Below are positions 17,542 to 25,855 of a stretch of DNA of 64,000 bases, piece after piece (the stretch's first letter is position 1; the number at the start of each line of letters is the position of its first letter). The position numbers were made by a program, and so were the translations under genes. Origin of the DNA: Candidatus Binatia bacterium (GTDB lineage: Bacteria; Desulfobacterota; Binatia; UBA12015); the NCBI GenBank assembly GCA_029248525.1, contig JAQWJE010000049.1, positions 310,001 to 374,000 of the forward strand, written 5' to 3'. The notes under the pieces are model-generated. The model worked only from the letters and a program-made list of their open reading frames with translations, was not told the origin of the DNA and did no database searches.

Positions 17542-17952
17542 TCAGATGGAGATCGCGGGCAACTGCAGGCCACATTGTCCGCAAAAAGCATCCGTCTCGT
17601 TGCGACGGGCCCCGCAAGCGGGACAGAAACCGAAGTCGGCATCCTCCCCGGTTTCCGAAGGCCCCTCGAGAACGTCCAACTTCCGAATCGCTTCCATGGC
17701 TTCGGTTTCGAGTTCGTTGCGGATGGTCTCGTAGTCCATTTCGGAAAGCTTCCCGGTCGCATGATCCATCTCGGCATCGCGCAAGCTGCTCAGGGCATTA
17801 TCCCTTTGCTTTGCGAGACTGAGAAACGCTTCTTCGTCCGGGGTCTCTCCGGGGATCGCACCGGTGTCCGCGGCGGAACCAAAAAGAAGCGGCCAGCTGA
17901 TGAAGGTCGCGGCAACGAGGACGATTGCTCCTCCGATAATTGTGATCAGCAT
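17542..17952 (-). CDS. CcmI-like membrane protein with C-terminal zinc ribbon
   Basis: 136 residues: one N-terminal transmembrane helix (MLITIIGGAIVLVAATF), a charged helical stretch (KQRDNALSSLRDAEMDHATG, then SEMDYETIRNELE) that resembles the first cytoplasmic segment of CcmI, and a C-terminal zinc ribbon with two CxxC pairs (CPACG, CGQCG). CcmI normally carries a long periplasmic TPR domain for binding apocytochromes; that domain is absent here. It starts 12 bases after ccmH, in the ccm operon. Function in holding CcmH/CcmF or an apocytochrome is inferred only from context. Confidence 0.65.
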   Translation of the reverse strand: MLITIIGGAIVLVAATFISWPLLFGSAADTGAIPGETPDEEAFLSLAKQRDNALSSLRDAEMDHATGKLSEMDYETIRNELETEAMEAIRKLDVLEGPSETGEDADFGFCPACGARRNETDAFCGQCGLQLPAISI

Positions 17953-17964
17953 AGGAGTCCTCGA

Positions 17965-18477
17965 TTAACTTCGATCGTCGAATTTTTTGAGTTCGTCTTC
18001 CAGACGTGCCCGAAGTTCAGGGTCGGTTTTCACCGACGTGCCACCTGCGCCCGCGGGGCCTCGATCGTTGCGGCGCCACCGCCAAAGAATATAGGCAACG
18101 CCCAAGGTACCGAAGCCAAGCATGATGAAAGGCACCGTCCAGGCCGCGAGATTGAAGCCACGCGAGGTGGGCGACGAGAGGATGATCTCGCCATATTTGG
18201 TTTCGAAATGGGACAGAATTTGGGGCAGGTCCCGACCCTCCGCGATTTGGCTCGCGATCTCGAGTTTGAGAGGTTCTCCCGAACTGCAGCTCAGGTGGTT
18301 GCACGAATGGACGGTGAGTCCGCAACCACATTGGCATGTCAGGGAACTCTCGACCTGACCCTGCGTCGGTAGCCGGTTGTCCGAGGCGATGGGATTCAGA
18401 GCTTCGCAGCCGCCCAAAAGAAAGATCAGGGCGAGACTCGCACAAAATCTCAGGGCCAGACGGACGGTCGATCTCAT
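17965..18477 (-). CDS. ccmH: CcmH/CycL-type cytochrome c maturation protein with expanded Cys motif
   Basis: 170 residues. Classical CcmH is a membrane-tethered thiol-disulfide protein that reduces apocytochrome CxxCH sites; its motif is LRCxxC. Here C48, C50, C52, C59 and C64 replace it (CQCGCG, then SCNHLSC), so more thiols than usual. The following helices (IASQIAEGRDLPQILSHFETKYGE) match the CcmH three-helix fold. A transmembrane helix at ~112-132 and a charged C-terminal tail follow. The N-terminal LLGGC is a possible lipobox, making a lipoprotein. It overlaps ccmF by four bases (ATGA). Confidence 0.85.
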   Translation of the reverse strand: MRSTVRLALRFCASLALIFLLGGCEALNPIASDNRLPTQGQVESSLTCQCGCGLTVHSCNHLSCSSGEPLKLEIASQIAEGRDLPQILSHFETKYGEIILSSPTSRGFNLAAWTVPFIMLGFGTLGVAYILWRWRRNDRGPAGAGGTSVKTDPELRARLEDELKKFDDRS

Positions 18478-20480
18478 GCGGTTCGCCCGCCAGTCGGTGC
18501 TCCATCAGCCTTGGCGCGTTCTGCGGCGAGGGCGGTTCGTTCAGCGTAAGAAGGCCACATGCAAATGCCGGTACCGAGCGTCAGAACCCAGCCCCCAATC
18601 CACATCCAGGCGATCAAGGGATTCACGAAAACCTGGAATATTCCGAGTCCACTCTTTGGATCGTAGCTTGCGAGGACCACATAAAGATCCTCGGCGAGCG
18701 TGGATCGTATGGATACTTCGGTGGTTGGCTGCTCCGGTTTTTTGTAGAATCTCTTTTCCGGGTAGACCATGCCCAGCGCTTCGCCGGAGTCGCTATAGAC
18801 AGCAACCCGCGCGCGCAAGACTTCGACATGTTCGTCCGAGTGGTCTTCCACGCCCTCGTAGCGCAGGACATAGCCGGCAATCGGAAGCTCTTGCCCGACT
18901 TCCAGCGGCTCCTGTTTTTCCACCCGGAAAATTGATGAAGCGACGATGCCGACAAAGATCATCACGATACCGACGTGTACGATATAGCCGCCATAGCGCC
19001 GCCGATTTTTTCCGATCAGGCGAGACAGCGCGGTCCAGGGGCGTTCGCCCATGATCCGCTGTCGGACCCGCATCCCCCTCCAGAATTCCACCCAGACGGC
19101 CGCCAACGCGAATGCAGCGATCGAGAAGGCCACCGTCGAGTAGAAGTTGCCCCCATCCAGAAAGATCGAGAGCGCACCGATCAGAAGACCGAAGCCGCCT
19201 GACCAGGCGAAGCTTCTTTTCAGGCTGGACCATGTGGCGCGACGCCACGCGATAACGGGTCCGATCCCCATCAGGAAGACCAGCGCGAGTGCCAGAGGTG
19301 CATTGACTCGATTGAAGAACGGGGGCCCGACGGTGATTTTCACACCGCGCACCCACTCGGTGATGACCGGGAACATCGTTCCCCAAAATACGGTGAAGGC
19401 GATGCTGACGAAAATGAGGTTATTGAGCAGAAAGGCAGCTTCCCGCGAGAAGACGCTTTCCAGCTCGTTGCGGCTCTTGAGCAAGGGCAGGCGCCAAATC
19501 AGAAGACCTACGGAGATCACGACCATCGCGAGGAGGAAATAGAGGAAGAAGGGGCCCAGGCCGGATTGCGTGAAGGAGTGCACGGAGGAGATGACGCCCG
19601 ATCGGGTCAGGAAAGTGCCGAAGATCGTGAGAGAGAAGGTCAGAATGACCAGCGACATATTCCAGACCTTCAACATGCCCTTTTTTTCCTGAATCACGAC
19701 CGAGTGCAGGAATGCGGTTGAGGTCAGCCACGGCATGAACGCAGCGTTCTCGACCGGATCCCACGCCCAATAGCCTCCCCAGCCGAGCACGACATACGCC
19801 CAGGCAGCGCCGAAAAGATTACCCAGGGAGAGAAAGAACCACGAGAATAGCGACCAGCGTCGAGTGGTGCGGATCCAGGTTTCGCCAAGTTGGCCTGTGA
19901 CCAGCGCGCCGATGGCGAAGGCGAAGGGGATCGTTGTGGAGACAAAGCCAAGGTAGAGCGAGGGAGGATGAATCGTCATCCAGTAATTTTGGAGGAGTGG
20001 GTTGAGGTCCGATCCCTCTTGCGGCACGAAGGCCAGCCTCTCGAATGGATCGGTCACAAACACCAATAATGAGAGAAAGAAGGCTCCGGTCGTCAGGACC
20101 GTGGCCGTCACCCACGGCATCAATGCCTGATTTTGGTGCCGGTTCTGCAAGAGAACAATTCCATTGAACAGGCAGAGAATGAAGGTCCAGAAGAGCAGAG
20201 AACCTTTCATGCCCCCCCAGAGCGCCGAGAAGGTGTACCAGAGAGGCAGAGTCGAGGAACTGTAGCTGGCGACATACTCGACGTTGAAGTCGCGGGCGAA
20301 GAGTAGTTGCAGGAGGCAACCCGTGGCGATCGAGGTGAGGGCGGTAAAGGCCCATGCGGCGTTGCGCCCGCTACGTGTCCAATTCTCGTTGTGCTTCAGG
20401 CCCCCTGCAATACTGGCGATGACACCCCAGATGGCCACAATGAAGCCCAGCACGACCGCCAAGCGTCCGATTTCTGTCAT
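18474..20480 (-). CDS. ccmF: Cytochrome c heme lyase subunit CcmF
   Basis: 668 residues, polytopic inner-membrane protein (about fifteen hydrophobic segments). It carries the tryptophan-rich WWD region of the heme-handling superfamily (WGGYWAWDPVENAAFMPWL) and the periplasmic His loops on either side. Together with CcmH it ligates heme, received from CcmE, to apocytochromes. The start ATG at 20478-20480 lies nine bases after the ccmE stop; the stop overlaps ccmH. No ccmA, B, C, D or G is in the window. Confidence 0.96.
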   Translation of the reverse strand: MTEIGRLAVVLGFIVAIWGVIASIAGGLKHNENWTRSGRNAAWAFTALTSIATGCLLQLLFARDFNVEYVASYSSSTLPLWYTFSALWGGMKGSLLFWTFILCLFNGIVLLQNRHQNQALMPWVTATVLTTGAFFLSLLVFVTDPFERLAFVPQEGSDLNPLLQNYWMTIHPPSLYLGFVSTTIPFAFAIGALVTGQLGETWIRTTRRWSLFSWFFLSLGNLFGAAWAYVVLGWGGYWAWDPVENAAFMPWLTSTAFLHSVVIQEKKGMLKVWNMSLVILTFSLTIFGTFLTRSGVISSVHSFTQSGLGPFFLYFLLAMVVISVGLLIWRLPLLKSRNELESVFSREAAFLLNNLIFVSIAFTVFWGTMFPVITEWVRGVKITVGPPFFNRVNAPLALALVFLMGIGPVIAWRRATWSSLKRSFAWSGGFGLLIGALSIFLDGGNFYSTVAFSIAAFALAAVWVEFWRGMRVRQRIMGERPWTALSRLIGKNRRRYGGYIVHVGIVMIFVGIVASSIFRVEKQEPLEVGQELPIAGYVLRYEGVEDHSDEHVEVLRARVAVYSDSGEALGMVYPEKRFYKKPEQPTTEVSIRSTLAEDLYVVLASYDPKSGLGIFQVFVNPLIAWMWIGGWVLTLGTGICMWPSYAERTALAAERAKADGAPTGGRTA

Positions 20481-20489
20481 GCCTCTATC

Positions 20490-20984
20490 CTAGAGCGTTG
20501 TGCTCGAGGGCGCCACTGCGCCGGCCGGAACTTCGTCAGGTTGGAGTTCGGCTTCGTATTTGGACGGGCAAGTGGTCAGCAATGTGTCAGCTTCCAGAAC
20601 TCCGCCTGCCACGGTCCCTTCGACGATCACATCGCGCCCCTCGGCAAACATATCGGGTAAAATGCCGTTGTATCGTACTTCAAGAATGCGAACGGTACCC
20701 GGTGCCAAGTCCACTACGGGACGGTCCTCGTGCATGCCTTCGCGGGGCGGGATGGGTTCCATCTGGAAAGCGAGATTCAGCGACATCGGATCCCAATCGA
20801 CACTATCGCCGGCAACCCGGCCCGCGAGGCGCAACGATTTTCCGTCGTGCTCGCCTGCGGCAGCGGCATATTCCTCCATGGTGAGAAAATATGCCGAGGT
20901 TTCCTGCACGGCTGAGTAGATCAAGGTCGCTACAGCGGCGACGATGAGAAAGGATCCGAGAAGGAATTTGGATTTTCGATGCAT
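20490..20984 (-). CDS. ccmE: Heme chaperone CcmE, cysteine (CxxxY) type
   Basis: 164 residues: an N-terminal signal anchor (KSKFLLGSFLIVAAVATLI), a beta-barrel domain of OB fold (GRVAGDSVDWD, FAEGRDVIVEGTVAGGVLEA) and a flexible C-terminal tail. In most bacteria the heme is held covalently by the His of HxxxY. Here the corresponding motif is C139-P-S-K-Y143, i.e. CxxxY, as in the variant System I of archaea and Desulfovibrio-type bacteria. ccmE heads the operon. A 59-base gap separates it from the divergent uppP and holds the promoters. Confidence 0.92.
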   Translation of the reverse strand: MHRKSKFLLGSFLIVAAVATLIYSAVQETSAYFLTMEEYAAAAGEHDGKSLRLAGRVAGDSVDWDPMSLNLAFQMEPIPPREGMHEDRPVVDLAPGTVRILEVRYNGILPDMFAEGRDVIVEGTVAGGVLEADTLLTTCPSKYEAELQPDEVPAGAVAPSSTTL

Positions 20985-21033
20985 GAGAGTCCTTGGCTTT
21001 CAGGTTACTGGATGTAAAAACGCCCCGCAATGT

Positions 21034-21038
21034 GGAGG
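21034..21038 (+). promoter_or_regulatory. Ribosome binding site that fixes the uppP start
   Basis: GGAGG five bases upstream of ATG 21044. The reading frame is open further up (to 20993), but that extension lacks a ribosome site and overlaps the divergent ccmE leader, so the 21044 start is preferred. Confidence 0.75.
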
Positions 21039-21043
21039 TCGAT

Positions 21044-21853
21044 ATGAGTGAGACTCTGACAACAATCTGGAAGGCGACGGTACTCGGAATTGTCGAAGGT
21101 TTGACGGAGTTTCTTCCCGTTTCTTCGACTGGGCACCTGATTCTGGTTTCACACTATCTGGAATTCGGTTCGGCGGAATTCGAGATAATTATTCAGTTGG
21201 GGGCCATGCTGGCTCTGACCTGGGTCTACAGGGAGCGCCTGCTGGGCATCGCGAAAGACCTTCCGGAACGGCCTGAAACCCGCGCCTTTGTTGGCAAAGT
21301 GGCGTTGGCGTTTATGCCGGCGGCGGTGATCGGGCTACTTTTTCACGATTGGATCGAGGCCTGGCTTTTCCGGCCGGGCTTCGTGTCGTCCATGCTGGTG
21401 ATCGGCGGATTGCTGATCCTCTGGATTGACGCACCGGGTCGTCGGGCTTCGACGGCCGATCTCGAGGAGGTTAGCTGGAATCAGGCGCTGGCCATCGGAT
21501 TCGGCCAATGTCTTGCTCTCATGCCCGGCGTCTCCCGGTCGGGTTCGACCATTATTACTGGCCTGGTCGCCGGCCTGGAGCGTCGAGTGGCAACAGATTT
21601 CTCGTTCTTGCTCGCGCTGCCGACCATGTATGGCGCCTGTCTCTATACGATTTTCAAGGCGCGGGATCGACTCACCGATGAGCTCGGCCTGGGGATGGTC
21701 GTCGGCCTTGTAGCGGCGTACGTAAGCTCGCTGGTCGTCATTCATGTTTTCCTTCGCTTTGTGCAGACCAACTCGCTTCGACCATTTGGCTGGTACCGTA
21801 TTGTCGTAGGCGGAGTACTGGTCATCGTCTTCTGGTCGGGGTGGGGGAATTAA
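21044..21853 (+). CDS. uppP: Undecaprenyl-diphosphatase
   Basis: Integral membrane enzyme that recycles undecaprenyl pyrophosphate to the monophosphate carrier used for peptidoglycan and surface glycans. 269 residues, normal length (BacA family). Motifs: EGLTEFLPVSSTGHLIL near the N terminus and PGVSRSGSTI around the middle, the two conserved catalytic repeats. About eight hydrophobic segments. The start is fixed by a GGAGG site. It stands alone, divergent to ccmE, and is followed by a short GC hairpin. It would serve the glycan cluster at 45-54 kb as well as cell-wall synthesis. Confidence 0.97.
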   Translation: MSETLTTIWKATVLGIVEGLTEFLPVSSTGHLILVSHYLEFGSAEFEIIIQLGAMLALTWVYRERLLGIAKDLPERPETRAFVGKVALAFMPAAVIGLLFHDWIEAWLFRPGFVSSMLVIGGLLILWIDAPGRRASTADLEEVSWNQALAIGFGQCLALMPGVSRSGSTIITGLVAGLERRVATDFSFLLALPTMYGACLYTIFKARDRLTDELGLGMVVGLVAAYVSSLVVIHVFLRFVQTNSLRPFGWYRIVVGGVLVIVFWSGWGN

Positions 21854-21857
21854 GTAT

Positions 21858-21871
21858 CGAGGGGCGCCTCG
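21858..21871 (+). terminator. GC hairpin just after uppP, no U-tract
   Basis: CGAGG (21858-21862), GGCG loop, CCTCG (21867-21871), four bases after the stop. A second small hairpin, GCCTC (21924-21928)/GAGGC (21935-21939), stands in the leader of the next gene. No T-run after either. Confidence 0.35.
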
Positions 21872-21966
21872 CCCGCCTTCGGATTGTCAAACCTGTCCAG
21901 CGACGATAGATCGCGAGAGGAATGCCTCGACAATGAGGCTGCTTTCAAAAGACAAGGAACAGAATT

Positions 21967-22344
21967 ATGAGCGAGACCAAACGAGAGAAAGGCCTCCGGT
22001 TGATGGAGGATGTCTGCGGAATTGCCATCGATCCGGGCAATACGAGTCGGTTTTTGGAGCTGACGGTCGATAATCTTTTTGCCGACGTCTGGGGCAATGA
22101 ATCTCTGGCGATTCGAGATCGCCGACTGGTGGTTCTCGGGATCCTCGCGGCCATGGGCGATGGCAGCAACCTCGGCGTTCATATGACGCAGGCTTTGAGT
22201 CGCGGAGACCTCTCGCCGGAAGAATTGGAAGAGATTCCTGTTCAGGTCGCTCATTATGCGGGGTGGCCCCGCGCGACCACGGCGCTTGGCGCCGCCGCGC
22301 AGGCGATTGCGACTCACCGCGAAAAGTCGGACGAAGCCGAGTAG
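21967..22344 (+). CDS. Carboxymuconolactone decarboxylase (CMD) family protein
   Basis: 125 residues, all-helical CMD/AhpD fold. The stretch RDRRLVVLGILAAMGDGSNLGVH and the C-terminal YAGWPRATTALGAAAQAI match the family core. The AhpD-type CxxC is absent, so it is a decarboxylase-like or uncharacterised member rather than a peroxidase partner. ATG 21967 has AAGGAAC upstream. It is monocistronic, with its end 47 bases from the convergent FATP-type ligase. CMD genes are frequent targets of ECF41 sigma factors, and such a factor is encoded at 12205; no ECF41-type promoter was convincingly seen in the 113-base leader. Confidence 0.83.
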   Translation: MSETKREKGLRLMEDVCGIAIDPGNTSRFLELTVDNLFADVWGNESLAIRDRRLVVLGILAAMGDGSNLGVHMTQALSRGDLSPEELEEIPVQVAHYAGWPRATTALGAAAQAIATHREKSDEAE

Positions 22345-22391
22345 GGTTTCCTCGGTCGGTCCATCCCTCACAGGATCAGGGGCGCGCAGGC

Positions 22392-24164
22392 TCAGCGTAG
22401 TTTGCGCGTCCCCTCCTGGAGGGAAGAAAACACATCCTGATCCACCGTCAGGTATTGAGATCCATCGAGAAAGAAAAGCGGGTCCTTGATCAGCGAGGGG
22501 TCAAATCCCTCTTTCCGATAGTCGACTTTCTGATGTTTGAAAGTGCCGGTGATCCGCATATCCTGCTGCAGACGCAGGAAGTAGGGCCGTTGGTAGCCGG
22601 GCAACTTCTCGATGACGAAACTTGTGAAATCCTCGAGGGAGAAGTCTTCCCGGCAATTCAGGCTGGCCATGCCTGCCCGACCATCAGCGCCCGGGACCAG
22701 AACGCCGTAGACATTGCTTTCGAGGACGCCGGGCGCATCATTGAGGATCTCCGCGACTTCGTTGGTGGATACGTTTTCTCCCTTCCAGCGGAAGGTATCC
22801 CCCACCCGATCGGCAAATGAGATCCACCAGTTTTCATGCAGGGTGATCAAATCTCCGGAATTAAAGGAGCGGTCCCCCTTGGCGAAGGCATCGTGCAGGA
22901 TTTTCTTTTCAGTGGCTGCCTTGTCGGCATAACCGTCGAACGGCGTGGTCGTCGAGATCTGCGCGACCAGCAGGCCGGTTTCGCCGACGGCGACTTTTTC
23001 GCAGAACCCATCAGAGTTGCGCAGGACGTCGCCTGTCGCGAGATCGCACCGCAGAATGGATTGCCCCGGGCCGAGGCGACCGACCATCCCTGGCCGATTT
23101 TCGAGGTTGACGGTCGGTGCATTGCCTTCGGTGGCGCCATAGAATTCTCTGATCTCGCTGATCTGAAAGCGCTTGGCAAAAGTTGTCCAGATATCCGGGC
23201 GAAGGCCGTTTCCCGTAATCACGCGGATCTTGTGGTTGGTGTCTTCAGGAGATGCGGGTTGGTTGAGCAAATAGCGAAGCAGCTCTCCGATATAGACAAA
23301 GGCAGTCGCTTCGAATTGGCGAATATCTGACCAGAAATTCGAAGCAGAAAACTTCGTGCGCAACGCCAGCGTCGCGCCGGTCAGGAGGGAACTGCCCAAG
23401 CCGGCGAACATTCCTGTGGAGTGATAAAGGGGCAGCGGAACGTAGTTGACATCCCCGGGGTGCAGCTCCAGAAGACCGCGCCCGAACAGGCAGGATGCGG
23501 AAAACCAGCGAGAGTTCTTGATGATGGCCGCCTTCGGCAGTCCGGTCGTCCCGGAGGTATAAATATAGCACATCGGTGCATCGCCGCGTGGGAGTGCCGG
23601 GGGCTGCGGTCGATCGCCAGGGAAATTGGCAAGAAGTAGATTCGCCGAGGGAAAGGTTTCGGTAGGCACGCTTTCGGCTTGCTCGAAGATCATCTCCGAT
23701 GGGATATTTTCCAATGTTTCGCGGACTTCGTGTAGTTTTTCCGCATGCTCGGAACCGACAATGCAGGCGCAAGCATTCGAGATCTGGATTGCGTGGGTAA
23801 GTCCCTTGCCGCTGATATTGGTGTTGATCAGAGCAGCGACCGCATGAATTCGGCCCAGACCAAGGAGCGCAAATATATATTCGGGGCGGTTGTCCATCAG
23901 CAACGCGACGGAATCTCCTGGCCCGATGCCACGGCTTTCAAAGAAGTTGGCCCAGCGGTCGGTCTCGGCGTTCGCCTGTCTCCATGTGTATCGCCGCTCC
24001 TTGAAGACCACCGCCAAATGATCGGCGTGATCGCGAGCCCGCTGCTCCATCAATCGAGCCGCACTCCATTTGCCCGAGGGGAGAAAGCCCGGCGCGTAGG
24101 GTGCCAGGCGGAGATAAAAGCATAATTGTTTCCATGCGGTGATCAGCTTTTCGCGAAAGTCCAT
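22392..24164 (-). CDS. Long/very-long-chain acyl-CoA synthetase (FATP/FadD6 type)
   Basis: 590 residues from the ATG at 24162-24164, which has GAGG upstream; a 15-codon upstream extension is possible but less likely. ANL-superfamily enzyme that activates fatty acids with ATP and CoA. The P-loop is intact (CYIYTSGTTGLPKAAII), as are REFYGATEGN and the C-terminal SGDLITLHENWWISFADR, and the A10 region ITGTFKHQKVDY with its lysine. The order and size match fatty acid transport proteins that couple uptake to activation. Two N-terminal hydrophobic stretches may associate it with the membrane. It is divergent to the inositol-phosphatase gene. Chain-length preference cannot be read. Confidence 0.93.
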   Translation of the reverse strand: MDFREKLITAWKQLCFYLRLAPYAPGFLPSGKWSAARLMEQRARDHADHLAVVFKERRYTWRQANAETDRWANFFESRGIGPGDSVALLMDNRPEYIFALLGLGRIHAVAALINTNISGKGLTHAIQISNACACIVGSEHAEKLHEVRETLENIPSEMIFEQAESVPTETFPSANLLLANFPGDRPQPPALPRGDAPMCYIYTSGTTGLPKAAIIKNSRWFSASCLFGRGLLELHPGDVNYVPLPLYHSTGMFAGLGSSLLTGATLALRTKFSASNFWSDIRQFEATAFVYIGELLRYLLNQPASPEDTNHKIRVITGNGLRPDIWTTFAKRFQISEIREFYGATEGNAPTVNLENRPGMVGRLGPGQSILRCDLATGDVLRNSDGFCEKVAVGETGLLVAQISTTTPFDGYADKAATEKKILHDAFAKGDRSFNSGDLITLHENWWISFADRVGDTFRWKGENVSTNEVAEILNDAPGVLESNVYGVLVPGADGRAGMASLNCREDFSLEDFTSFVIEKLPGYQRPYFLRLQQDMRITGTFKHQKVDYRKEGFDPSLIKDPLFFLDGSQYLTVDQDVFSSLQEGTRKLR

Positions 24165-24259
24165 GTTTGCCTCGTTGTTAATGTCTGGGGACAGATGTTC
24201 TTTTGGCACTGTAGGGGTGCCTGCGCCAGTTCGGTTGATGCGGGCTGCTTTCGCCGGAG

Positions 24260-25126
24260 ATGCGCGCTAGAACATCGAGGATGTTGCGGGAAACTTCGGA
24301 GGAATTACTGCGTGTGGGCGGGCGCGTGGCGCGGGAGGCGGGCGCCTTGATCCGCGAACGTATGCCGCAATCGCGACAGATCGAAACCAAGGCGAATGCG
24401 GTCGATCTCGTGACCGACACCGATCAGGCGGCTGATCAGCTGATCCGCGGCCGTCTCAAGGAAGCTTTTCCCGACCATGGTTGGCTCACCGAGGAGAGCG
24501 GCGCTGCGCCCAAGTCGAGCGCCTCGGAGATTTGTTGGGTTGTGGACCCTCTCGACGGGACGGTGAACTTCGCGCATGGTGTTCCGCAATTTGCAGTCTC
24601 GCTTGCCGCTGTGAAGGGATTTTCTCCCGGCGAGGATTTCTCGCATGCGGAAGGCGAGACACTGGCGGGCGTTGTCTACGACCCGATGCGCGATGAATTA
24701 TTTACCGCAGCACACGATGGAGTCGCATGCCTTAACGGTGAGCCAATCGCCGTCGCCAACTGTCGGTCTTTGGAGGAGGCGCTGGTTGCGACGGGTTTTC
24801 CCTATGATCGTCGGGAACGCGCCGATGAATATTTGCAGGACTGGCATCATATACTTCCGCGCTGTCGCGATTTGCGGCGCGCAGGTGCAGCCGCTCTGGA
24901 TTTGGTTTGGGTGGCCATGGGTCGCGTGGATGCCTACTGGGAGCGCGGGCTGCAGCCATGGGATATTGCGGCAGGGGCCCTGATCGCGCGTCGGGCGGGT
25001 GCGCTATCGACAGATTTCTCCGGGAAGGATCTGTTTCTGGATGCGCGCGAGGTGATCGCGGCTGCACCCGTTGTGCATGATGAATTGCGGAGCTTCCTCG
25101 CACCGCAGAAAGGATCGGTCAGATGA
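24260..25126 (+). CDS. Inositol monophosphatase family protein
   Basis: 288 residues if begun at ATG 24260; the ATG at 24281 is equally plausible since neither has a well-placed ribosome site. Mg-dependent phosphatase fold: TEESGAAP (first metal Glu), WVVDPLDGTVNFAHG (the DPxDGT metal/phosphate motif) and WDIAAGALIARRAG (second signature). Family members act on inositol phosphates, fructose-1,6-bisphosphate or 3'-phosphoadenosine phosphate; the sequence does not decide. It overlaps the enoyl-CoA hydratase gene by four bases (ATGA), so the two are translationally coupled, though their link is unclear. Confidence 0.9.
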   Translation: MRARTSRMLRETSEELLRVGGRVAREAGALIRERMPQSRQIETKANAVDLVTDTDQAADQLIRGRLKEAFPDHGWLTEESGAAPKSSASEICWVVDPLDGTVNFAHGVPQFAVSLAAVKGFSPGEDFSHAEGETLAGVVYDPMRDELFTAAHDGVACLNGEPIAVANCRSLEEALVATGFPYDRRERADEYLQDWHHILPRCRDLRRAGAAALDLVWVAMGRVDAYWERGLQPWDIAAGALIARRAGALSTDFSGKDLFLDAREVIAAAPVVHDELRSFLAPQKGSVR

Positions 25127-25830
25127 TTCGATTGGAGCGTCACGAAGAAGTTTTTGTGTTGCAAATGGATAACGGTGAAAATCGGTTCAATTGCGAGAGC
25201 GTCAGGGCCATGAGCAGCTTTCTCGATGAAGTCGAGGCAGTCAAAGGGCCGGCTGCGCTGGTGACCACCGGCAGTGGAAAGTTCTACTCCAACGGTTTTG
25301 ATCTAGTCGAAATGATGGCAGACGACGGAGCTAATCTGGATCCTCTGCTGGGGGGAGCCTTGCGGGTCCTCGCCCGAATCCTGACCTTCCCGGCACCTAC
25401 GGTAGCGGCAATCAACGGGCATGCTTTTGGTGCCGGGGCCCAATTCGGTGTTGCGCATGACTTTCAGGTCATGCGGTCGGACAGGGGCTATTGGTGCATG
25501 CCGGAGGTGGATATGCCGGCCCCATTGCATCCCGGGATGGTCGCTTTGCTGCAGGCCCGAATTCCGACGCGTACGGTCGCAGAGTTGATCACTACGGGTC
25601 GACGCTATGGCGGTCCGGAAGCGCTTGAGGCAGGGATCGTGGACGAGGTGGCGAATGAAACTCAGGTCCTTGAGCGAGCGATTCAAATTGCCGCACCCCT
25701 GGCGGCAAAGGCGGACCCGGTGATGTGCACCCTCAAGACCAGCCTCTACGGGCCTGCTCTTTCGGCGCTGGCATTGCCGCCATCGGCCACACCGGGGGTG
25801 GACCCCTCCCGGCCAATTCAGCCGCGATGA
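25123..25830 (+). CDS. Enoyl-CoA hydratase/isomerase family protein
   Basis: 235 residues, a little short for the crotonase fold (usually ~257), mainly at the C terminus. ALVTTGSGKFYSNGFDL and NGHAFGAGAQFGVAHDFQVM form the CoA-binding and oxyanion-hole segments. A Glu in YWCMPEVDMPAPL corresponds to the catalytic residue of delta3,delta2-enoyl-CoA isomerases, which this protein resembles more than bifunctional hydratases. Probably acts in fatty acid degradation with the nearby acyl-CoA synthetase. Its end is 25 bases from convergent murF. Confidence 0.88.
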   Translation: MIRLERHEEVFVLQMDNGENRFNCESVRAMSSFLDEVEAVKGPAALVTTGSGKFYSNGFDLVEMMADDGANLDPLLGGALRVLARILTFPAPTVAAINGHAFGAGAQFGVAHDFQVMRSDRGYWCMPEVDMPAPLHPGMVALLQARIPTRTVAELITTGRRYGGPEALEAGIVDEVANETQVLERAIQIAAPLAAKADPVMCTLKTSLYGPALSALALPPSATPGVDPSRPIQPR

Positions 25831-25855
25831 TGCCAAGGGGCAAGCCGCGCCGAAT

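Noticed and set aside
24182-24205. Short inverted repeat TGTC/GACA between the FATP-type gene and the inositol phosphatase gene
   Set aside because: Only four base pairs; too short to call an operator.
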